Position numbers and translations under genes: made by a program
NCBI RefSeq assembly: GCF_041929345.1
Contig: NZ_JBHFNQ010000201.1
Location: 14,474 to 78,473, forward strand
DNA length: 64,000 nucleotides
Direction of reading: 5' to 3'
Origin: Floridanema aerugineum
GTDB lineage: Bacteria; Cyanobacteriota; Cyanobacteriia; Cyanobacteriales; Aerosakkonemataceae
The notes under the pieces: generated by a model
The model's database searches: none
What the model was told of the DNA's origin: nothing
What the model saw: the letters and a program-made list of their open reading frames with translations, nothing else
In this document: one piece after another, positions 60,310 to 64,000 of the stretch
Layout: every line of letters begins with the position of its first letter
Numbering within the stretch: the stretch's first letter is position 1

Positions 60310-61050
60310 TTAAGATTCCTGACCCAGAGAATCTTCGATCGCCACAATCACCACAGTAATATTGTCTCGTCCGCCATTCTCTTTAGCGGCTTCTACCAGA
60401 GCAGTGGCGGCTTTGTCACATAAAGGATACTCTAACAGCTTGGCAATGGCTGATTCTGAGACTTCTTCTGTGAGTCCGTCGCTACATAAGAGTAGGCGAT
60501 CGTCCTTTTGGACATCCAGAGTATGAATTTCTACCTTAGCTAAATCTTCCCTGCCCAAACATTGGGATAACATATGTCGCCAAGGGTGAGTTTTAGCTTG
60601 TCTGGGGGTCAAATCTCCTGCTTTCATCGCTCTGGCGACCCAGGTATGGTCTTCGGTGATTTGCTTCAATTTTGAGGAACGCAGACGATAGAGGCGTGAG
60701 TCACCTACATGAGCTACCCAAGGACACTGTTCTCGAAACACTAGTACCACTGCGGTCGTTCCCATATCTGACCGTTCTGGGTGTTTGCCTTGGTCGTCTA
60801 AAATTGCCTTATTTGCTTGATAGAATGCTGCTTCTAAAAGGCTTACCGAATCTCGATCGGAATTCCAATGTTCATCCAGATAGGACTGGATAGTTTTAGT
60901 AGCTATCCAACTGGCTTCTTGACCACCCGCGTGTCCGCCCATCCCATCGGCGACGATAAAAAATCGTCCTTGTGGGTCGATGTAATAAGCATCTTGATTT
61001 ACCGGGCGTACCAGTCCGGGGTCAGAAACACCTTCAAAGCTACTTTTCAT
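60310..61050 (-). CDS. PP2C-type protein phosphatase
   Basis: The 246-residue PPM phosphatase has metal-binding Asp20 (RPVNQDAYY), Asp35-Gly (VADGMGGHAGG), CSDGLTEEV and GGRDNITVVIV. This is the bacterial Stp1/PstP minimal type without regulatory domains. It would reverse Ser/Thr phosphorylation by kinases such as those encoded in this window. It follows the ABC1-family gene on the same strand with a 42-base gap. Confidence 0.93.
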   Translation of the reverse strand: MKSSFEGVSDPGLVRPVNQDAYYIDPQGRFFIVADGMGGHAGGQEASWIATKTIQSYLDEHWNSDRDSVSLLEAAFYQANKAILDDQGKHPERSDMGTTAVVLVFREQCPWVAHVGDSRLYRLRSSKLKQITEDHTWVARAMKAGDLTPRQAKTHPWRHMLSQCLGREDLAKVEIHTLDVQKDDRLLLCSDGLTEEVSESAIAKLLEYPLCDKAATALVEAAKENGGRDNITVVIVAIEDSLGQES

Positions 61051-61092
61051 ACCCTTGGTAATGTACCAACAAAATGAGTAACCAAATCAAAT

Positions 61093-62874
61093 TTAGAACA
61101 TTCTTTCATAGCGGTCTAAGCGTCTTAACAACCGAATTAAGGCTACAGACACTATCACTGCTACTACAGCGGCAACGATCGCTAGACCTACCTTATCATG
61201 AACAAATAAGATAGTGGCAGAAATAGTAAAAGCACTTATTATTAATCCATAAGTCGTGCTCATTTGGGTGCCATTAATCCGACGCAAGATCCGGTCTGTT
61301 TCTGTGGAGCGGACGCGCACACGAATATCGCCCCGCTCTAGTTTCTCCAGTGTATCCTCAATTCGCAAAGGTAGACCAAGGGCGGTGCTGCTGACTTGTG
61401 CCGCTTGACGACCGAGTTCTCCGAGTAGGCTATTGGTAGGATCGAAACCATTTCCTTCGCTCATAAGCTGCATTGTGAAAGGTTGAGCAACTTCCATAAA
61501 ATTAAATTCGGGGTCTAAGCCTTTACCGACTCCTTCCAAGGTAGAAAAGGCTCGCATGACAAAGGTAAAGGTAGCGGGAAAACGAAAGGGCTGATCGTAG
61601 GCTATTTCGTATAGGTCATCAGCGATCGCATTTACCGACTGAGTTTCAAACGGCTTATCCATGAAGTTATCCAGCATATACTGGATCGATCGCCGTACTG
61701 GGCCCATGTCATCGGTAGGAGATAGAGCACCGAGTTTGACTAGGGAGTTCATGACGCGATCGCCATCTTTAGAAGCAATCCCAAACAGCGTTTCCATCAA
61801 CTGTTCCCGCACGTTGGTTTCAATTTTCCCCATCATGCCAAAGTCGTAGAAAATCAAAGCTCCATCAGCATTAACAGCGATGTTACCTGGGTGAGGATCG
61901 GCGTGGAAAAAGCCGTAATTGAGTAATTGTTGTAAATAAGCTTTGGCACCCAATTGAGCTAATATTTTCCGATCCAATCCTGCTGTTTCTATTGCTTCAT
62001 AATGGCTAATTTTAATTCCCGGTAGATACTCCAGAGTTACCACTCTTGGTGAAGTATAACGCCAATAAACGCGAGGTACTTTTACCCAATCAGCGTTACG
62101 AAAGTTCCGCCTAAAAGTATCAGCATTGCGCCCTTCATTTAGGTAATCAATTTCCAGCCACAAAATCCGACAACACTCTTCATAAATCCCTAACCAATCT
62201 CGACCTCGACCCCAGTTAGGATGATTTTGAAAGTAACGAGTGATGCCTTTAAGAATTTCTAAATCGATCGTAAACAGCTTCACTAAACCAGGACGTTGTA
62301 CCTTTACCACTACCTCTTCGCTGGAGTGTAGTTGAGCTTTGTGTACTTGTCCTAAACTAGCAGCTGCTAAGGGAATTGGGTCAAAACTGCGGTAGAGTTC
62401 CGGGACTTTTTTGCCTAAATCCTGCTCGATAATTGCTTCTACTTGTTCATAACTAAAAGCGGGTACTTTATCTTGCAGTTTGCTGAGTTCTTCAACATAT
62501 TCGCTGGGGAATAAATCAGCCCGAGTCGAGAACAATTGCCCAACTTTAATAAAAGTTGGCCCTAAATCTAGGAAAGTATCTCGAATCCAGATGGCTTGTT
62601 TTTTCCGTCTGGCAGCTTTTTTCTCATCGGTCATTCCCCCTGGATAACTCCAGGGTTTACTATCAAGCCATAGCTCAAACATTAGGGTGAGAACGAAACC
62701 CCAAATGTCCAAAAAACGGCGTTGACGAGAGTAATTTTCTCGATTCCAACGGTAGGCTTTATCTTTGTACGGTTTTCCCATATTCCAAGACCTGCCTAAT
62801 ACCTTTGGGAGGGCAACTCCTTCGCCTGGGGAAAGTTTTTCTGATTGTGGGCGATCGCTATATCGCTTCGGCAT
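61093..62874 (-). CDS. ABC1/UbiB-family atypical kinase
   Basis: The 593-residue protein has the ABC1 core: KVGQLFSTRADLFP (KxGQ), the Ala-rich loop AAASLGQVHKAQL, VVKVQRPG, HADPHPGNI and DFGMMG. Two C-terminal membrane helices (GLIISAFTISATILFVH and GLAIVAAVVAVIVSVALI) follow. Relatives in cyanobacteria and plastids affect prenylquinone metabolism and photosystem stability. It starts with a basic region (MPKRYSDRPQSEKLS). Its own substrate is unknown. Confidence 0.92.
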   Translation of the reverse strand: MPKRYSDRPQSEKLSPGEGVALPKVLGRSWNMGKPYKDKAYRWNRENYSRQRRFLDIWGFVLTLMFELWLDSKPWSYPGGMTDEKKAARRKKQAIWIRDTFLDLGPTFIKVGQLFSTRADLFPSEYVEELSKLQDKVPAFSYEQVEAIIEQDLGKKVPELYRSFDPIPLAAASLGQVHKAQLHSSEEVVVKVQRPGLVKLFTIDLEILKGITRYFQNHPNWGRGRDWLGIYEECCRILWLEIDYLNEGRNADTFRRNFRNADWVKVPRVYWRYTSPRVVTLEYLPGIKISHYEAIETAGLDRKILAQLGAKAYLQQLLNYGFFHADPHPGNIAVNADGALIFYDFGMMGKIETNVREQLMETLFGIASKDGDRVMNSLVKLGALSPTDDMGPVRRSIQYMLDNFMDKPFETQSVNAIADDLYEIAYDQPFRFPATFTFVMRAFSTLEGVGKGLDPEFNFMEVAQPFTMQLMSEGNGFDPTNSLLGELGRQAAQVSSTALGLPLRIEDTLEKLERGDIRVRVRSTETDRILRRINGTQMSTTYGLIISAFTISATILFVHDKVGLAIVAAVVAVIVSVALIRLLRRLDRYERMF

Positions 62875-63091
62875 GGGATGGTAAGGCAGGACAGATACTC
62901 GCGTTTACAGCTTTACTTAATTTAATAAATCAAGAAAAAATTTCCTTGACTTATGATTAACGTGCAGCCAGTTTAGCTGCCGTCTCTTCTCTATACTATA
63001 CAGACTAAAGCGGTTAGCGGGAAAAGCTCAAAAGAGAGAAACTTCTCACTAACTAGTAAGATAACTCTATTCCCACAAGTCCTTTCCCACT

Positions 63092-63430
63092 TTAGAGAGA
63101 ACGATTGATGCGATATCGCTGCAATTCGGCGCGTAATTCGGCAACTTCGGCTCTGAGTTCATCAATCATCGCTTGCAGGTCTTGTTCTTTATTTGGTGCA
63201 GAACTATAGGGAGAAGTATAGCCACTAGTCCGCCCCTGCATGGACAATTCTTCTTCTCTTCTTGCCCTTTCTAAAACTTGTTCCGTAAATTGGCGCAAGT
63301 TTTCCCTTTGTTCGGCATCAAATTTGCCGACTTCACTCATCAAGTTAGTCAGAGCGTACTCTAGTTGCTGGTTAAGGGTTTCGGCAACTGCTCTACCCAC
63401 GAAAAAAGCTTGAATCAGAGGATTACTCAT
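63092..63430 (-). CDS. Conserved cyanobacterial coiled-coil protein (possibly DUF6825)
   Basis: The 112-residue protein (SNPLIQAFFVGRAVAETLNQQLEYALTNLMSEVGKFDAEQREN) carries a C-terminal coiled coil (QDLQAMIDELRAEVAELRAELQRY). It resembles a family found in cyanobacteria and plastids, perhaps DUF6825. No enzyme motif; likely structural or regulatory. AAGGAG precedes the ATG. Confidence 0.65.
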   Translation of the reverse strand: MSNPLIQAFFVGRAVAETLNQQLEYALTNLMSEVGKFDAEQRENLRQFTEQVLERARREEELSMQGRTSGYTSPYSSAPNKEQDLQAMIDELRAEVAELRAELQRYRINRSL

Positions 63431-63507
63431 GGAAAATTTTGCTCCTTGATAACCGACTGAATTATAACGCGCTCGGAGGAGGAGCGGGGACGCGAAGGCG
63501 TTTTCAA

Positions 63508-63735
63508 TTAATCACCTACATTGGCATCAATTAAAACCGATAAAGCTGTTTGGGCAAAGGTTGCCCCTTCTGGTGATTGTTCGATCGTTGCCATTAAGCT
63601 TGCGCCACCGATCAGCAGCAAATACTGTCGCGAAAAAAAGTCTGGGTTTTTTACACCTGCCTCTACTGCTAATCGCATGATGATCTGGCGAATGGACTCT
63701 CGTAAATCGATCGAAACCTGATGGGCTTTATTCAT
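63508..63735 (-). pseudogene. C-terminal fragment of a TetR-family regulator
   Basis: The 75 codons (LRESIRQIIMRLAVEAGVKNPDFFSRQYLLLIGGASLMATIEQS) match the C-terminal ligand domain of TetR regulators. The N-terminal DNA-binding domain is missing; the frame starts exactly where the neighbouring fragment begins. Probably not functional as a regulator. Confidence 0.6.
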
Positions 63736-63873
63736 GCAATACGGAACGGAATACCGTTGAGCGATCGCAAATTACAAGCATTGCGGCAATTCACCCAACG
63801 CATGATTCAAGCGCGAGGTTGGGTAGAAGATAGTGAGATCGAAGCATTTTTAACAGCGGGTTATAGTTCATAA
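63736..63873 (+). pseudogene. Fragment of a carboxymuconolactone decarboxylase-family protein
   Basis: An open stretch without a proper start reads NGIPLSDRKLQALRQFTQRM followed by IQARGWVEDSEIEAFLTAGYSS, matching an inner part of AhpD/CMD-like proteins, and then stops. It abuts the TetR fragment head-on at 63735. The catalytic CxxC part is absent. Confidence 0.5.
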
Positions 63874-64000
63874 AACCATAGACAAATATCTCAGGTCTTA
63901 TTTTGTAGGTGTTACCCTAACTGGGTGAACTACTACACCCTCTATCCCATTGCTCGCAGAGCGTTTGGGACTGCTTGTAGTCTTTTACTCGTCCCCTTTA

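Noticed and set aside
1..64000. tRNA, rRNA, tmRNA or RNase P RNA genes
   Set aside because: No T-loop GTTCRANNC/CCA-type cloverleaf or recognisable conserved RNA core was found by reading both strands; hairpins seen belong to repeat families. A covariance search would be more reliable.

Overview
The window is cyanobacterial chromosome. It carries a beta-carboxysome (ccm) operon beside CO2-uptake NDH-1 subunits, a phycobilisome-degradation gene (nblA), abundant GCGATCGC (HIP1) palindromes, heptameric short tandem repeats, a PEP-CTERM protein and a kdpA-kdpB-(kdpF/G)-kdpC-short-kdpD operon. This combination points to a filamentous beta-cyanobacterium, perhaps Oscillatoriales. That assignment is an inference; there is no rRNA or tRNA gene here to test it.

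Layout. 1-8.3 kb is a CO2-concentrating island: ndhD4 (cut by the window edge) and ndhF4 on the minus strand, divergent from ccmK2-ccmK1-ccmL-ccmM-ccmN-ccmO on the plus strand, followed by a CbbR/CmpR-type LysR regulator. NDH-1 accumulates bicarbonate and the carboxysome converts it to CO2 next to Rubisco. A LysR-type inverted repeat lies in the shared promoter region.

8.3-18.3 kb is an accessory region. It holds a Uma2-nuclease fragment, two uncharacterised genes that diverge from overlapping start codons, a PIN-domain toxin-antitoxin pair, a lone Y1 (HUH) transposase next to two tandem copies of a composite palindrome, an M48 peptidase followed by a MuiA-like protein, and a type II restriction-modification pair.

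18.5-31 kb is housekeeping: an EF-G paralogue, a carboxyl-terminal processing protease, ispG, a GUN4-domain protein, a globin, a protein kinase, an XRE regulator overlapping mnmE and a single-domain response regulator. At 24.4-26 kb it is interrupted by DUF433 antitoxins whose toxins are reduced to stubs and by an intact RelE/ParE-like pair.

31.5-46.4 kb carries a SagB-type oxidoreductase, two pentapeptide-repeat proteins, a hybrid histidine kinase, a decayed IS200/IS605-like element just before ilvC, a GNAT enzyme, a group 2 sigma factor, priA and a PEP-CTERM surface protein.

46.4-55.3 kb holds a TPR protein, a histidine kinase/NarL regulator pair and the divergent kdp operon. 55.5-63.9 kb carries anmK, a second Ser/Thr kinase, nblA, a PP2C phosphatase, an ABC1/UbiB-family kinase, and a scar where a TetR fragment abuts a carboxymuconolactone-decarboxylase fragment.

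The most striking feature is the density and behaviour of small palindromic repeats. One family (perfect palindromes of 28-30 bp with GTAGRG ends) occurs between genes but has also entered the reading frames of ccmN and priA, where it is translated. A second family sits beside the Y1 transposase, a third of about 100 bp has TGCAAGATCTGAG ends, and a fourth sits twice inside the kdp operon between kdpA and kdpB.
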